In this document: positions 8,561-17,960 of the stretch, piece by piece
Position numbering within the stretch: position 1 is the first letter of the stretch
How the letters are laid out: each line of letters starts with the position of its first letter
Origin: Candidatus Promineifilum breve
GTDB lineage: Bacteria; Chloroflexota; Anaerolineae; Promineifilales; Promineifilaceae
NCBI RefSeq assembly: GCF_900066015.1
Contig: NZ_LN890655.1
Location: 620,001 to 684,000, forward strand
Direction of reading: 5' to 3'
DNA length: 64,000 bases
Made by a program: the position numbers and the translations under genes
The notes under the pieces: model-generated
What the model saw: only the letters and a program-made list of their open reading frames with translations
Databases searched by the model: none
What the model was told of the DNA's origin: nothing

Positions 8561-9610
8561 TTATCGCCCGTGTGATGGGGCGTCACTGCTACCATTAGGA
8601 TGCTTGGGCCGCCGGAAATTGCGTACCAACGGCGATGAAGCGGAAACACGTTGGCCCTCCAGGGCCACGGCCGTTTCGGGCAGCGCCCGCGTCACGTGGT
8701 GAACGGTGTGGCGCACCATCACCGCTTGGCTGCCGCCGACGACAAAGCCGCTACGTTCCAGCGCGCGCGGCAGCCAACTCTCATAGCGCCGGACACAGCA
8801 AAAGACCTGCTGCGGCTCGCGGGCGAAGGTGACGTCCAACGCCGCGGCCACGATCTCGTCCGCCTCGGCCTCGGCGTCGGGGTGGATGAAAAAGCGCAAC
8901 CAGGTTGCCACCGCGCCGTGGCGAATACTGACAAAAGCGGCCAACTCCTGGCCGTCGCGCAAGACCCAGCCATCTCCCTCGCCGGCCGCCGGCAGCGGCT
9001 CGACCAGTTGCACCAGGCGGGGGACGGTGTTGGCATAGAGCAACTGGATGTCCCATTCGTCGGCCGGCGCGCGGCGGGTCAACTGGCGCGGCGCGCTGCC
9101 CGGCGGACGGTAGTCGGCCGCGCGCACGCTCCAGATGTCCTGCCGGGTATAGACGGCGAACCCGGCCCGGCGCATGACCAGCAGTTCCGGGCTGTGCTCA
9201 TCGATCTCGGCGATGACGTGGTGGATGCCGCGCGCCCCAACGCCGGCCACGGCCTCATCGAGCAGGGCCAGCCAGACCGCGCAGTCCGGGCTGCGGATGA
9301 TGGCCTCGGCCGCACCGCCGGCGCTGCCCGTCGCCCCTTCGCCATTCGGCTCGCCACACCGGGGGCTGATATAGAGAACGTGGGCCTGGGTCGCGCCGTT
9401 GGCGATTCGCAACTGGATAAAACCCGCGCGGTCGCCGTTATCCATTTTCCAGACAAACGTCGGAAACTCGCCCCCCACCAGCATACTGACGATGGCGCCG
9501 CGCAGGGGATGGAAGTTTTCGGCCAGGGCGGAGGCGGTATGCAGCGCGATGCCGCGTTCGCCTAGCCGGCGAATCAAGGCCAAATCGCGCAGGTCAAAGG
9601 GCCGAACCAT
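8561..9610 (-). CDS. GNAT-like acetyltransferase-fold protein, uncharacterised
   Basis: The protein has 349 residues from the ATG at 9610 (a TTG at 9646 would add 12 residues). It appears to contain two half-length GNAT-like modules. The first (about 1-175) ends in IIRSPDCAVWLALLDEAVAGVGARGIHHVIAEIDEHSPELLVMRRAGFAVYTRQDIW, written here in outline as helix, strand, then the RAGF turn typical of acyl-CoA-binding folds. The second (about 190-330) includes a similar SGFVVGG turn. No acetyl-CoA loop of the QxxGxG/A type is clear, so catalytic activity is uncertain. It is first in a minus-strand group with the R3H ATPase and tmk. Confidence 0.6.
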   Translation of the reverse strand: MVRPFDLRDLALIRRLGERGIALHTASALAENFHPLRGAIVSMLVGGEFPTFVWKMDNGDRAGFIQLRIANGATQAHVLYISPRCGEPNGEGATGSAGGAAEAIIRSPDCAVWLALLDEAVAGVGARGIHHVIAEIDEHSPELLVMRRAGFAVYTRQDIWSVRAADYRPPGSAPRQLTRRAPADEWDIQLLYANTVPRLVQLVEPLPAAGEGDGWVLRDGQELAAFVSIRHGAVATWLRFFIHPDAEAEADEIVAAALDVTFAREPQQVFCCVRRYESWLPRALERSGFVVGGSQAVMVRHTVHHVTRALPETAVALEGQRVSASSPLVRNFRRPKHPNGSSDAPSHGR

Positions 9611-9718
9611 TGGCTGTAGTTTATCAATCCGCGCCCGCCTCGGCAAGCGCGCGAAAATAGCTTGCCTTCTCGCATCATGTTATACTCACTCGCGAAGTTC
9701 ACCCACGGAGAGCCTCTT

Positions 9719-10183
9719 ATGAGTTCATTCATCCTCACTGTACGCGAAAGCATTCGGTATCGCGGTCGCTCCGGACAGTATAGCTGGTTGGCGCACCGCC
9801 TATCCGGCCTCGCCATCCTCTCTTTTCTCGTCATCCACGTCTGGGACACGGCCAACGCCCACTTCTGGCCCCAAGCCTACGCCTGGTCGCTGGCCCTGTT
9901 CAAGAACCCCCTCTTCGGCATCGGCGAAGTGGGCATCATGGCCGCCGTGCTCTATCACGCCTTCAACGGCATTCGCATCACCCTGCTCGATTTCAAGCCG
10001 GAATGGTGGCGACACCAGCGCACCAGTTCCCTCATCACCTGGGGCCTGTTCTTCCTGGCCTTTATCCCGGCCGCGGTGCTGATGTTGAGCGGCATGATCA
10101 ATCATTGCTCCACCTTGGCCGCCGCCGGCGATAGCTGCTGGCGTCTGCCGGCCTTCAGTGAATTTGCCCACTACGCCCGCTAG
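9719..10183 (+). CDS. sdhC: Succinate dehydrogenase cytochrome b556 subunit
   Basis: A 154-residue membrane anchor of complex II with three hydrophobic spans. SWLAHRLSGLAILSFLVIHVWDT carries the His-Arg-hydrophobic pattern near the quinone site, and LYHAFNGIRI holds the conserved heme/quinone region histidine. The ATG at 9719 has GGAGA seven bases upstream. It opens the sdhCDAB operon, whose order is standard. TATACT at 9681-9686 could be its -10 element, but no convincing -35 sequence is seen. Confidence 0.92.
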   Translation: MSSFILTVRESIRYRGRSGQYSWLAHRLSGLAILSFLVIHVWDTANAHFWPQAYAWSLALFKNPLFGIGEVGIMAAVLYHAFNGIRITLLDFKPEWWRHQRTSSLITWGLFFLAFIPAAVLMLSGMINHCSTLAAAGDSCWRLPAFSEFAHYAR

Positions 10184-10192
10184 GAGAACGAC

Positions 10193-10606
10193 ATGGCTGC
10201 CATTAGCGAAAAAAACCCCGGCAAGATCACCATTCGGCGCGTCCACCTGGAGCGCAATTTCGAGCGCTACGCCTGGCTCTTCATGCGCCTGTCCGGCGTG
10301 GCGATGCTCGTGCTGGCCGTCGGCCACATGGTCATCCAGCACATCCTCAACAGTTCCGCCAACCTGACGCTGCAATTCGTGGCCGTCCAATGGAGCGCGT
10401 GGGGCTGGAAGGGGTACGACATCCTGTTGCTATGGATGGCGATCCCTCACGGCATTCGCGGCCTCTATAACATTCTCAGTGACTACATTCACAATCCCGG
10501 CTTGCGGCGGCTCGTCGGCGGGGCGCTGGCGCTATTCGTCATCGCCACCGTCATCTGGGCCACCATCGGCATCACGCTGTTCGATTCGTCCGCATTCATT
10601 AACTAA
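10193..10606 (+). CDS. sdhD: Succinate dehydrogenase membrane anchor subunit
   Basis: A 137-residue second membrane anchor with three hydrophobic helices. FMRLSGVAMLVLAVGHMVIQHIL contains the histidine expected to ligate heme b, and WMAIPHGIRGLYNILSDY has the conserved H-G-R and D-Y pair of the quinone-binding side. The gene begins nine bases after sdhC, with AGGAGA upstream, so the two anchors are probably made in equal amounts. The family diverges quickly, so identity rests partly on position between sdhC and sdhA. Confidence 0.88.
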   Translation: MAAISEKNPGKITIRRVHLERNFERYAWLFMRLSGVAMLVLAVGHMVIQHILNSSANLTLQFVAVQWSAWGWKGYDILLLWMAIPHGIRGLYNILSDYIHNPGLRRLVGGALALFVIATVIWATIGITLFDSSAFIN

Positions 10607-10668
10607 TCGGGATTAGGAAGACGGAACGGGAATGGAATCGGCCAACACCTCCACACCGTCCTTACCCC

Positions 10669-10701
10669 AATTCCTAATTCGTAATTCCTAATTCGTAATT
10701 C
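10669..10701. repeat. Tandem heptamer repeat TAATTCC/TAATTCG in sdhA leader
   Basis: Alternating TAATTCC and TAATTCG units (four full plus partial) lie between sdhD and sdhA, ending 14 bases before the sdhA ATG. The repeat is AT-rich in an otherwise GC-rich context, and it sits close to where the ribosome site should be. CGAGG at 10706-10710 then serves sdhA. Confidence 0.85.
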
Positions 10702-10715
10702 TCTTCGAGGCATCT

Positions 10716-12494
10716 ATGAAAACGCACGTGTTCGATGCAGTCATCGTCGGCGCGGGAGGCGCGGGCCTGATGGCTGCCCTCTACGCCAGCCGCGGCGCGA
10801 ACGTGGCCGTCGTCTCCAAGCTCTACCCGACGCGCTCCCACACCGGCACCGCCCAGGGCGGCATCGGCGCCGCGCTCGGCAATCTGGAAGAAGACCGCTG
10901 GGAGTGGCACGCCTACGACACCGTCAAAGGCTCGGATTATCTAGCCGACCAGGACGCGGTCGACGTGCTGTGCAAGGAAGCCATCGATACGGTCATCGAA
11001 TTGGAGCACATGGGATTGCCGTTCGACCGCCTGCCCAACGGCCGCATCTCCCAGCGTCGCTTCGGCGGCCACACCAATAACGAAACCGGCAAGCCGGTCA
11101 TGCGCGCCTGCCACGCCGCCGACCGCACCGGCCACATGATCCTGCAAACCCTCTACCAGCAGTGCATCAAGAACCGGGTCAACTTCTTCGATGAGTTCCA
11201 CGTGGTCGATCTGATTCGCGTCGATGACACCGTGCGCGGCATCATCGCCTACGAGATCGCCACCGGCGAACTCCACGTCTTCCACAGCAAGGCCGTCCAC
11301 TTCGCCACCGGCGGCTGGGGGCGCTGCTGGGATGTCACGTCCAACGCCCATTCGCTGACCGGCGACGGCACGGCCATCTGCCTGCGCAACGGCGTGCCGA
11401 TGCAGGACATGGAATTCTTCCAGTTCCACCCCACCGGCATCTACAAGCTGGGCATCCTCATCACCGAGGGCGTGCGCGGCGAGGGCGGCATCCTGCTCAA
11501 CGGCCAGGGCGAGCGCTTCATGGAGCGCTACGCGCCGAGCATCAAGGACCTGGCCAGCCGCGACGTCGTCAGCCGGGCCATCTACATGGAGATTCAGGCC
11601 GGGCGGGGCATCAACGGCCAGAACTACGTCCATCTCGACGTGCGGCCGGAGACGGTCAATAAATACAATGAACTGGCCGGCGACCCCAAGCGCATCGACC
11701 GGGCCTACATCGAGTCGAAGCTGCCCGACATCGCCGACTTCACCCGCACCTACCTGGGCATCGATCCCGTCGAGGAGCCGATGCCCATCCAGCCCACGGC
11801 CCACTACGCCATGGGCGGCATCCCCACTGACCTCGACGGCCGCGTCCTCATCGGCGCGGAGAAGCGCGTGCTCCATGGCCTCTATGCCGCCGGGGAGTGC
11901 GCCTGCGTGTCCGTCCACGGGGCCAACCGGCTGGGCACGAACTCGCTGGTCGATCTGGTCGTCTTCGGCCGCCGCTCCGGCCGCCACATCGCCGAGTATT
12001 GCGGCCAGGCTGACCTGCTGCCCTTGCCCACCGGCGCCGGCCGGGCCATCCAGGGCGAACTGCAACGACTGCGCAACGGCAAAGGGGGCATGAAGCCCTA
12101 CGAGCTGCGGCACAAGATGCAGCAGACCATGACCGACAATGTCGGCGTCTTCCGCACCGAGGAGACGATGACGCGGGCCATCGATGAGTTGCGCCGGCTG
12201 CGCCACGATTACGACACCAAGCTGCAAATCGACGACAACGGCCAGCGCTACAACACCGACCTGCTGGAGGCGTGGGAATTGGGCTGCCTGCTGGAACTGG
12301 CCGAAGTGACGGCCTTCTCGGCCCGCGCCCGCAAGGAAAGCCGCGGCGGCCACGCCCGCGAGGATTACCCCGAGCGCGACGACGCCGGCTGGCTGAAGCA
12401 CACCCTCTGCGCCCGCGCCGAGGATGGCTCCTACTCCCTCGATTACAAGCCGGTCGTTCTCGGCCGCTATGAACCCAAAAAGCGCGTTTATTGA
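10716..12494 (+). CDS. sdhA: Succinate dehydrogenase flavoprotein subunit
   Basis: This catalytic subunit oxidises succinate to fumarate. The N-terminal FAD site is [14 protein letters not shown], and [18 protein letters not shown] contains the histidine that binds FAD covalently. HPTGIY and RGEGGILLN are substrate-site motifs, and [19 protein letters not shown] is the late FAD-binding signature. At 592 residues it is normal length and complete. The cytoplasmic protein docks on SdhB. It follows sdhD after 109 bases that include the heptamer repeat, and precedes sdhB by 12 bases. Confidence 0.97.
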   Translation: MKTHVFDAVIVGAGGAGLMAALYASRGANVAVVSKLYPTRSHTGTAQGGIGAALGNLEEDRWEWHAYDTVKGSDYLADQDAVDVLCKEAIDTVIELEHMGLPFDRLPNGRISQRRFGGHTNNETGKPVMRACHAADRTGHMILQTLYQQCIKNRVNFFDEFHVVDLIRVDDTVRGIIAYEIATGELHVFHSKAVHFATGGWGRCWDVTSNAHSLTGDGTAICLRNGVPMQDMEFFQFHPTGIYKLGILITEGVRGEGGILLNGQGERFMERYAPSIKDLASRDVVSRAIYMEIQAGRGINGQNYVHLDVRPETVNKYNELAGDPKRIDRAYIESKLPDIADFTRTYLGIDPVEEPMPIQPTAHYAMGGIPTDLDGRVLIGAEKRVLHGLYAAGECACVSVHGANRLGTNSLVDLVVFGRRSGRHIAEYCGQADLLPLPTGAGRAIQGELQRLRNGKGGMKPYELRHKMQQTMTDNVGVFRTEETMTRAIDELRRLRHDYDTKLQIDDNGQRYNTDLLEAWELGCLLELAEVTAFSARARKESRGGHAREDYPERDDAGWLKHTLCARAEDGSYSLDYKPVVLGRYEPKKRVY

Positions 12495-12506
12495 GAGGTT
12501 ACGACG

Positions 12507-13229
12507 ATGCAAGCCAAGCTACGAATCCGACGCTATAACCCGGAAAACGACAAGAAATCCTGGTGGGGCGAATACACGTTGCAGAACGTGTTGCGCACCG
12601 ATTCCGTCCTCGACCTGCTGCACCGCGTGAAGTGGGAGCAGGACGGCACGCTGGCCCTGCGCCGCTCGTGCGCCCACGGCGTGTGCGGCTCCGACGCCAT
12701 GCGCATCAACGGGGCCAACGCGCTGGCCTGCAAGACGCTCGTCAGCCGCCTGGGCGTGAAGAACGACACCGTCAAGATTCAGGTCGAGCCGATCCTGGGC
12801 ATGAAGGTCGAAAAAGACCTGATCGTCGATATGGAGCCGTTCTTCGACCACTACCGCTCGGTGATGCCCTTCTTCATCAACGAGCAGCCGGCCCCGGCCG
12901 ACGGCCGCGAGCGGTTGCAATCGCCCGAAGACCGCGAGCGCTTCGACGACACCACCAAGTGTATCCTCTGCGCCGCCTGCACGTCGTCGTGCCCCAGCTT
13001 CTGGGCCGACGGCCGCTATGTCGGCCCGGCGGCCATCGTCCAGGCCCACCGCTTCGTGTTCGATTCGCGCGACGAGGGCGCGGCCGAACGTCTGGAAGTT
13101 TTGTCCGACACGTTCGGCGTGTGGAAGTGTCGCACGATCTTCAACTGCACCAACGCCTGCCCGCGCGACATCAAGGTGACGGAAGCCATCGCCGACGTGA
13201 AGATGGCGATTACCGGCGGCAAAGTTTAG
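12507..13229 (+). CDS. sdhB: Succinate dehydrogenase iron-sulfur subunit
   Basis: The 240-residue electron-transfer subunit passes electrons from FAD to the quinone site. The [2Fe-2S] site is SCAHGVCGSDAMRINGANAL followed by Cys, in which the third position is Asp instead of Cys, as in E. coli SdhB. CILCAACTSSCP and the later C...CTNACP cysteines bind the [4Fe-4S] and [3Fe-4S] clusters. It completes sdhCDAB and is followed immediately by a strong terminator. Confidence 0.96.
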   Translation: MQAKLRIRRYNPENDKKSWWGEYTLQNVLRTDSVLDLLHRVKWEQDGTLALRRSCAHGVCGSDAMRINGANALACKTLVSRLGVKNDTVKIQVEPILGMKVEKDLIVDMEPFFDHYRSVMPFFINEQPAPADGRERLQSPEDRERFDDTTKCILCAACTSSCPSFWADGRYVGPAAIVQAHRFVFDSRDEGAAERLEVLSDTFGVWKCRTIFNCTNACPRDIKVTEAIADVKMAITGGKV

Positions 13230-13253
13230 TCGCCGCGATTACCCACACGATAG

Positions 13254-13282
13254 AAAAAAGGCGCACCATCGTGCGCCTTTTT
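13254..13282. terminator. Bidirectional intrinsic terminator between sdhB and UGPase
   Basis: AAAAAA, then GGCGCAC, loop CATC, GTGCGCC, then TTTTT. The 7-bp GC stem with an A-run on one side and a T-run on the other terminates transcripts arriving from both sides: sdhCDAB on the plus strand and the UGPase gene, which ends at 13285, on the minus strand. Confidence 0.93.
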
Positions 13283-13284
13283 CA

Positions 13285-14730
13285 TCAGGGGTGGGCCGCC
13301 GGCTGGGCGACCATTGTGTCACCCACGGCAATCGCCTCTTCCGGCCAACATTCATCTTCCAGCAATAGCCCGTCGGGCACGATCCGGCAGTCGTCGTCGG
13401 GGTTGTGCAGCAGAACGTCGCCGCGCAACACAATCCGCCGGCCGAACTCAAACTCCCCCTCGACCCGCAGCTGACGGCAACAGCGTAACGATGGCGCGCC
13501 GGCCGGGAAGTGGTGGTCGAGATCACTGACAAAGCGGTAATGCTCCTCATCCAGTTCAATCGTCGGCGGCGTGCCCTGCCGTTCGGGGGCCAGCACAATG
13601 CGATAATCGTCGGTCAGAATGTAGGCATCGGAGCGCACGGCCAGCAGGTCGTCGGTGCGCTTGACCGGCGCGAAGCGGGCGCGCGGCACGCGGATGGCCT
13701 GCGCGCCGTCGAACACGGCGATGGCCGATCCCATGGCCGTCTCCAACTGGTAGACCGGCGTCGAGTCGGGGTCGCGGGGATCGATGGTCTTGCGATTGCG
13801 GATCATCGGCAGGCCCAGCCGGAAATCGCGCTCCAGCAACACCCGTTTCAAGGTGGGCAGATGGAGCCACAGGTTGTTGGTGTTGAAGTAGCGATGGCGC
13901 TCGATGTCCTGGAAGGCGTCCATATCGTCGTCGGGGCATTGGGCGATTTCGCGCAGCACGAGGCGGCCGTCCTTCAGACGCGCCAGATGGCCGCCCTTGC
14001 GGTCGGCCGGCGTGCGGTCGGCCACTTCCATCAGGAACGGCAAGCGGTTGTCGATGAAATGGCCCAGGATAGACAGATCGAGCACCGCCCCCAGATTGTC
14101 GGCGTTGGAGATGAAGGCGTTCTCGAAGCCGGCGGCCAATAGTTGATCGAGCATCCCGCTCGTCACCAGCGCCACGTACAGGTCGCCATGCCCCGGCGGG
14201 CACCACTCCAGCTCGCTATCTTCCGGCCAGTGGGCCGGGGCCAACGTATCGACCTCGACCTTGGGTTGTTTGTGTTGCAGGAAGCTGAGCGGCAGACGGC
14301 CGCACAATGACGAGTAGTGGTTCAGCACGGCCAACGATTCTTCGTTGGTGGCAAAGCTGTTCATCAGCAGGAGCGGCGCGCCCACCCCAATCGCCTGGCG
14401 GGCGATGATGTCGAGAAAGGTCAGATCGTTCTTGACCGTCAGCAAAGATTTCGGCCCCACCAGCCCCATGCCTGTGCCCAGCCCGCCATTGAGTTTGATG
14501 ATGATGGTGCGCTCGACCGCCGCGCGCCCAATCTCGGCCAGATTGCGCGGCAAGCGAGCCGCGTCGGTCAACGATTCGACCGGGACGATGTGGCCCTCGG
14601 CGATCAGGCCGTCATCACCGGCGGTTAGTTTGTCATAGTAGTAGGCGAAATTATCGATGAACGTCTCGGATAATTGTTCGGCTTCCATCCGGTCGACGAA
14701 CGGGGTAAATTGGGCCGAATAAGATTTCAT
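13285..14730 (-). CDS. UTP-glucose-1-phosphate uridylyltransferase, eukaryote-type UDPGP family
   Basis: It makes UDP-glucose from UTP and glucose-1-phosphate. The motif LNGGLGTGMGLVGPKS (80-95) is the nucleotide-binding loop of the UDPGP type-1 family found in eukaryotes and some bacteria, unlike the short bacterial GalU enzymes. ISNADNLGAVLD follows as the sugar-phosphate/UTP contact, and the C-terminal third is a left-handed beta-helix-like region. At 481 residues the length fits this family. The ATG at 14730 is preceded by GAGG. It supplies UDP-glucose for glycan or trehalose-type synthesis and fits the many glycosyltransferases in the window. Confidence 0.9.
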   Translation of the reverse strand: MKSYSAQFTPFVDRMEAEQLSETFIDNFAYYYDKLTAGDDGLIAEGHIVPVESLTDAARLPRNLAEIGRAAVERTIIIKLNGGLGTGMGLVGPKSLLTVKNDLTFLDIIARQAIGVGAPLLLMNSFATNEESLAVLNHYSSLCGRLPLSFLQHKQPKVEVDTLAPAHWPEDSELEWCPPGHGDLYVALVTSGMLDQLLAAGFENAFISNADNLGAVLDLSILGHFIDNRLPFLMEVADRTPADRKGGHLARLKDGRLVLREIAQCPDDDMDAFQDIERHRYFNTNNLWLHLPTLKRVLLERDFRLGLPMIRNRKTIDPRDPDSTPVYQLETAMGSAIAVFDGAQAIRVPRARFAPVKRTDDLLAVRSDAYILTDDYRIVLAPERQGTPPTIELDEEHYRFVSDLDHHFPAGAPSLRCCRQLRVEGEFEFGRRIVLRGDVLLHNPDDDCRIVPDGLLLEDECWPEEAIAVGDTMVAQPAAHP

Positions 14731-14831
14731 TGTATTTCCTCAAGCCGTCGCTGATTGTTGGCCGGCTGCTCATGGGGTCCTGTTGTGTTGTGTGTCCGAT
14801 GAATTCTACAGGACGATGCTTATCGTTTGTC

Positions 14832-16052
14832 TTAAGTATGTTTGCGCCGCGGCCGCCACAACAACAGGCCGGCCAAGCCGAACCCGGCCAGGACAAACAC
14901 CAGCCACACGGCCACCTCGGCCAGCGTGCGGCTGCCGGGGCGGCCGCTCTGGGCACGCCGCCAGGTGGCCTCCAGCTGTTCCGGCGACAGTTTAGTGGCC
15001 TGCCGCACCGCCGTCGGGCAGTCGTCGCCGGCGGCGAAGGCGTTGACCAGATCGACCACGGCCCGATCGCCATAGGTCGCGGCAATAAAGGCCACCAGTG
15101 CCTCGCTCTGCGCCGCCGCCAGATCGTCATCTATCGCCAGCCCGGCGCACAATTCCCCGAAGGGGATCGTCGTCTCGGCCACCAGGGCCGAGCGCAAGGC
15201 GTCGTCGAGGATGGGGTCACTCTGACCGCGCACCATGCCCGCCAAGCCGCGCCGCAGCCAGGGCGGCACATTGAGTGCATACTGATTTAAGCCCTGATAG
15301 AGCAACAGGTCAACCAGCTCGCGTGATAGCTCATGGCGCAGTTCCGTTTCGGCCGTCTGCGGATTGACGACCGTGACCAGCGCCACGCCCAGATCGGGGT
15401 AGGTCCGGCCGGGGACGTACTCCCGCCCAGCCAGCAGCAGGGCCGCGCCCAGATCGGCCGTGGAGGGGTAGATATAGACGTCGAACGGGATGATGTGCTC
15501 CAGTGGGACGAGGCGACCGATCGCCGGCAGCATCTCGAAGGTGATCGCCCGCGCCGTCTCGCCCAGCGCCTCATCGTCGGCCGTCCAATGGATGCGAATG
15601 CTGCCCCCGCCCTGCTCGTCGGTGCTCACCAGTTGCCGCCAGATAAACTGATCGTCCACGTAACTGATGACCTGTTCGGGGACGCGCAACGGCGTGCCGA
15701 TCTCGCGCCCCAATTCCCACCAATAGGTGATGGAGCCGAAGGGCGGTAGGCGGGTCTGGGACAGGTCGAGCGTATAGACCACCTCCGCCCGCTCGCCCGG
15801 CGTGATGGGCACATCCACGGAAAAGGAGTCGGGCGAGGCCCCCAGCCGGAAAAAGAGGGTGACGGACTCAATCCGGCCAACGTTGGCCGCGGCCAGATGA
15901 AAATTCATCGATTGGCCGTAGACGTAATCGGCGGTGGAACGCAACTCTATTTGCTCGTCCTGCCGGGCGGCGACCAACAACAGTGGTAGCAGCCAGAGCA
16001 CGAGCAGCCCGCGCACGCGACGGGGAGTAATAGAGGACAGCAGCGAGATCAT
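14832..16052 (-). CDS. Membrane-anchored peptidase-MA-like protein with degenerate active site
   Basis: This 406-residue protein has an N-terminal hydrophobic signal/anchor (about 13-29), an extracellular beta-rich region, a peptidase-MA-like domain (about 165-345) and a C-terminal transmembrane helix (about 382-399) before RRKH. The family normally has HExxH and then PxWLxEGLA. Here the first motif reads HELSR (240-244), lacking the second zinc histidine, and the second reads PPWLRRGLAGM, with Arg for the usual Glu. It is therefore probably not a working zinc peptidase and may be a binding or structural derivative. Its ATG overlaps the carrier gene's TGA. Confidence 0.65.
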   Translation of the reverse strand: MISLLSSITPRRVRGLLVLWLLPLLLVAARQDEQIELRSTADYVYGQSMNFHLAAANVGRIESVTLFFRLGASPDSFSVDVPITPGERAEVVYTLDLSQTRLPPFGSITYWWELGREIGTPLRVPEQVISYVDDQFIWRQLVSTDEQGGGSIRIHWTADDEALGETARAITFEMLPAIGRLVPLEHIIPFDVYIYPSTADLGAALLLAGREYVPGRTYPDLGVALVTVVNPQTAETELRHELSRELVDLLLYQGLNQYALNVPPWLRRGLAGMVRGQSDPILDDALRSALVAETTIPFGELCAGLAIDDDLAAAQSEALVAFIAATYGDRAVVDLVNAFAAGDDCPTAVRQATKLSPEQLEATWRRAQSGRPGSRTLAEVAVWLVFVLAGFGLAGLLLWRPRRKHT

Positions 16053-16960
16053 AGGCCCAATACGGTGATCGCCGCGGCAATGGTCAGCGGACTGATCAGC
16101 GTTGAAAAAACTACTATACGCGCCACGGTCGAAGTGGGCAAGCCGAACTCGGCGGCCAGGATCAGATTGATGACCGCCGCGGGCATGGCTGACTCAATGA
16201 TCATCGCGCTGCGGCCGGCGCCTTGCAAGCCCAGCAAGGCGGCGATAGCAATCCCAACCAGCGGCCCGCCCAGCAAGCGCAGGCCAACCGCCGGCCATAC
16301 CAGACGGCCATCTGCCTCGGGCTGCATGTCGGCGATCTGCATCCCCAGGGCCACCAGCATGAGGGGAATGGCCCCGCTCCCGGCAATGGTGATGCCGTTC
16401 ATCAGCGGCGCGGGCACGGGCAGCCGAAAGGCGTAGACGACAATCGCCAGCAGCACGGCATAGACGGCGGGCAAGCGCACAATGCGTTGCCCGGTTGCGC
16501 GCCAACTCACGCGCCCCAGCGAGGCAATGGCAACGCCCAGCGTATAAGCCATGATCGTACTGGTGACATAATAGACCACGCCCCGCGCCAACCCCTCGTC
16601 GCCATAGCGCAATTGCAGCAGCGTCAACCCATAGTTACCGGCATTCACGAACATCGCCACGATGAGCAGCGTCGCCAATGCCGCGCGATCGAGATGTAAC
16701 AGGCGGGCCAACACCAGAGCCAGCCCCCCGGTCACGAGAATACTCACCGCGGAAAAGGCAACCAGCACGGCCAATTCATCCGCCGGTAAGTTGGACGTTG
16801 CCAGGGAGGAAAAAACGAGGCAGGGGCTAAGGATGTAGAAAATGACGCTGGACAGCGTACCGCTATCCAGCGCCAAGCGCCGCCGCAGCAGGTAGCCGAA
16901 CGAGACCACCAGCATAATCGGCAGAATATTCTGCGTCAGGACGTGGAGAAAGACGTTCAA
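16049..16960 (-). CDS. Auxin-efflux-carrier family (AEC) transporter
   Basis: A 303-residue inner-membrane protein with ten predicted hydrophobic helices in two fivefold halves. PIMLVVSFGYLLRRR at the start and MFVNAGNYGLTLLQLRYG in the middle are typical of the AEC/bile-acid-transporter clan (Mem_trans family), which exports or imports organic anions such as malate or auxin. The substrate is not identifiable. The start codon is TTG at 16960, which overlaps the TGA of the preceding HEAT-repeat gene (TTGA). The TGA overlaps the ATG of the next gene, so three genes are tightly coupled. Confidence 0.88.
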   Translation of the reverse strand: MNVFLHVLTQNILPIMLVVSFGYLLRRRLALDSGTLSSVIFYILSPCLVFSSLATSNLPADELAVLVAFSAVSILVTGGLALVLARLLHLDRAALATLLIVAMFVNAGNYGLTLLQLRYGDEGLARGVVYYVTSTIMAYTLGVAIASLGRVSWRATGQRIVRLPAVYAVLLAIVVYAFRLPVPAPLMNGITIAGSGAIPLMLVALGMQIADMQPEADGRLVWPAVGLRLLGGPLVGIAIAALLGLQGAGRSAMIIESAMPAAVINLILAAEFGLPTSTVARIVVFSTLISPLTIAAAITVLGL

Positions 16961-17943
16961 TTGAGGCGCAGGTCATCGGGGAAAGCGTCATCATCCTCGT
17001 CATCGTCGAAAGCGAGCAGATCGAACTCACTGCCCATCATGTCCATCTCCTCCAGTGCCTCGTCGATGGCGTCGTAGAACTCTTCAAAGTCCGGGTCTTC
17101 GGCCAGACGCGAGAGCAAGGCCGTCACCCGTTCCCCGCCGATTTGACCCAGGGCATAGACGGCGGCCAACCCGACTTCCAACTCTTTATCCGTCAGGAGT
17201 TCTTCCAGCGCGTCAATCGCTGATTGCGAGCCGATCATGCCGCAGGCGCGCGCCGCCTCGGCCCGGAAGTCGGGCGAAAGGCTGCCCAGTTCCGCCTCCA
17301 GGATAGGCAACCAGCGGTCATCGGCCGAGTTGCCCATGGCGAAGATGGCGCTCAACTGCATGTCGTCGTTGCCCTCTTCATAGGCATCATCGATCAACTC
17401 GGCCACGCGCGGATGGCCGGAGGCGGAGACGGCTTCCAGCGCCGCCCGCTTCACCTCCTGCGCGACCAGCGGCTTGTCGTATTCGGCCAACAAGGCCTCG
17501 ATGATGGACGTTTCCAGTTCAGTGTCGATCTGGCCCCACTCGGCCAGCAGGATGTAGTGGGCCAAGGCCCGCGCCGCCGATGCGCGCACGCTCACGTCCG
17601 GGTCGCTCTTGAGCATGGTCAATATCGGCGCAACGATGTCGGGGGATTCGGCATCCCACACGCCATCGAGCGCGGCCACGCGCACCACCGCCGCCTTATC
17701 CGTGAACAGATGGGCAAACAGCGGCGTGAAATCGACGATGTAGTTATCCTCGGCGATGTCGGCCATGTGGCGGGCCAGGGCCAGACGGCGCTCCTCGGCC
17801 ACCTCCGGCCACTCCTTCTTGAAGGTGCGATAATCGGCCTCGGACAGATCCGACAAGCGATAGATCAGATGGATCGGCATATCCTCGCTTGTGAACAGCG
17901 ACGTCAATACCACGGCGAAAGGCAACTCTTTGTGTGTGGTCAT
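16957..17943 (-). CDS. HEAT-repeat protein
   Basis: A 328-residue soluble protein made of helical HEAT/armadillo-type repeats, for example VRVAALDGVWDAESPDIVAP, VRASAARALAHYILL, FRAEAARACGMIGSQSAIDA and VGLAAVYALGQIGGERVTAL, repeated about every 35 residues from residue 70 to 290. The C-terminus is a highly acidic tail (DDDEDDDAFPDDL). Such proteins are protein-interaction scaffolds; no partner can be named. The start at 17943 (MTTHKELPF) follows the site-2 protease gene by 17 bases. A longer frame upstream lies in another reading frame of that gene and is not used. Confidence 0.85.
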   Translation of the reverse strand: MTTHKELPFAVVLTSLFTSEDMPIHLIYRLSDLSEADYRTFKKEWPEVAEERRLALARHMADIAEDNYIVDFTPLFAHLFTDKAAVVRVAALDGVWDAESPDIVAPILTMLKSDPDVSVRASAARALAHYILLAEWGQIDTELETSIIEALLAEYDKPLVAQEVKRAALEAVSASGHPRVAELIDDAYEEGNDDMQLSAIFAMGNSADDRWLPILEAELGSLSPDFRAEAARACGMIGSQSAIDALEELLTDKELEVGLAAVYALGQIGGERVTALLSRLAEDPDFEEFYDAIDEALEEMDMMGSEFDLLAFDDDEDDDAFPDDLRLN

Positions 17944-17960
17944 AGTCCAGCTAATTGGTT

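Noticed and set aside
10941-12512. Long minus-strand open frame (523 codons) opposite sdhA
   Set aside because: It mirrors sdhA codon by codon, has Ala/Gly/Val/His-rich composition and no start signal; sdhA has all its catalytic motifs.
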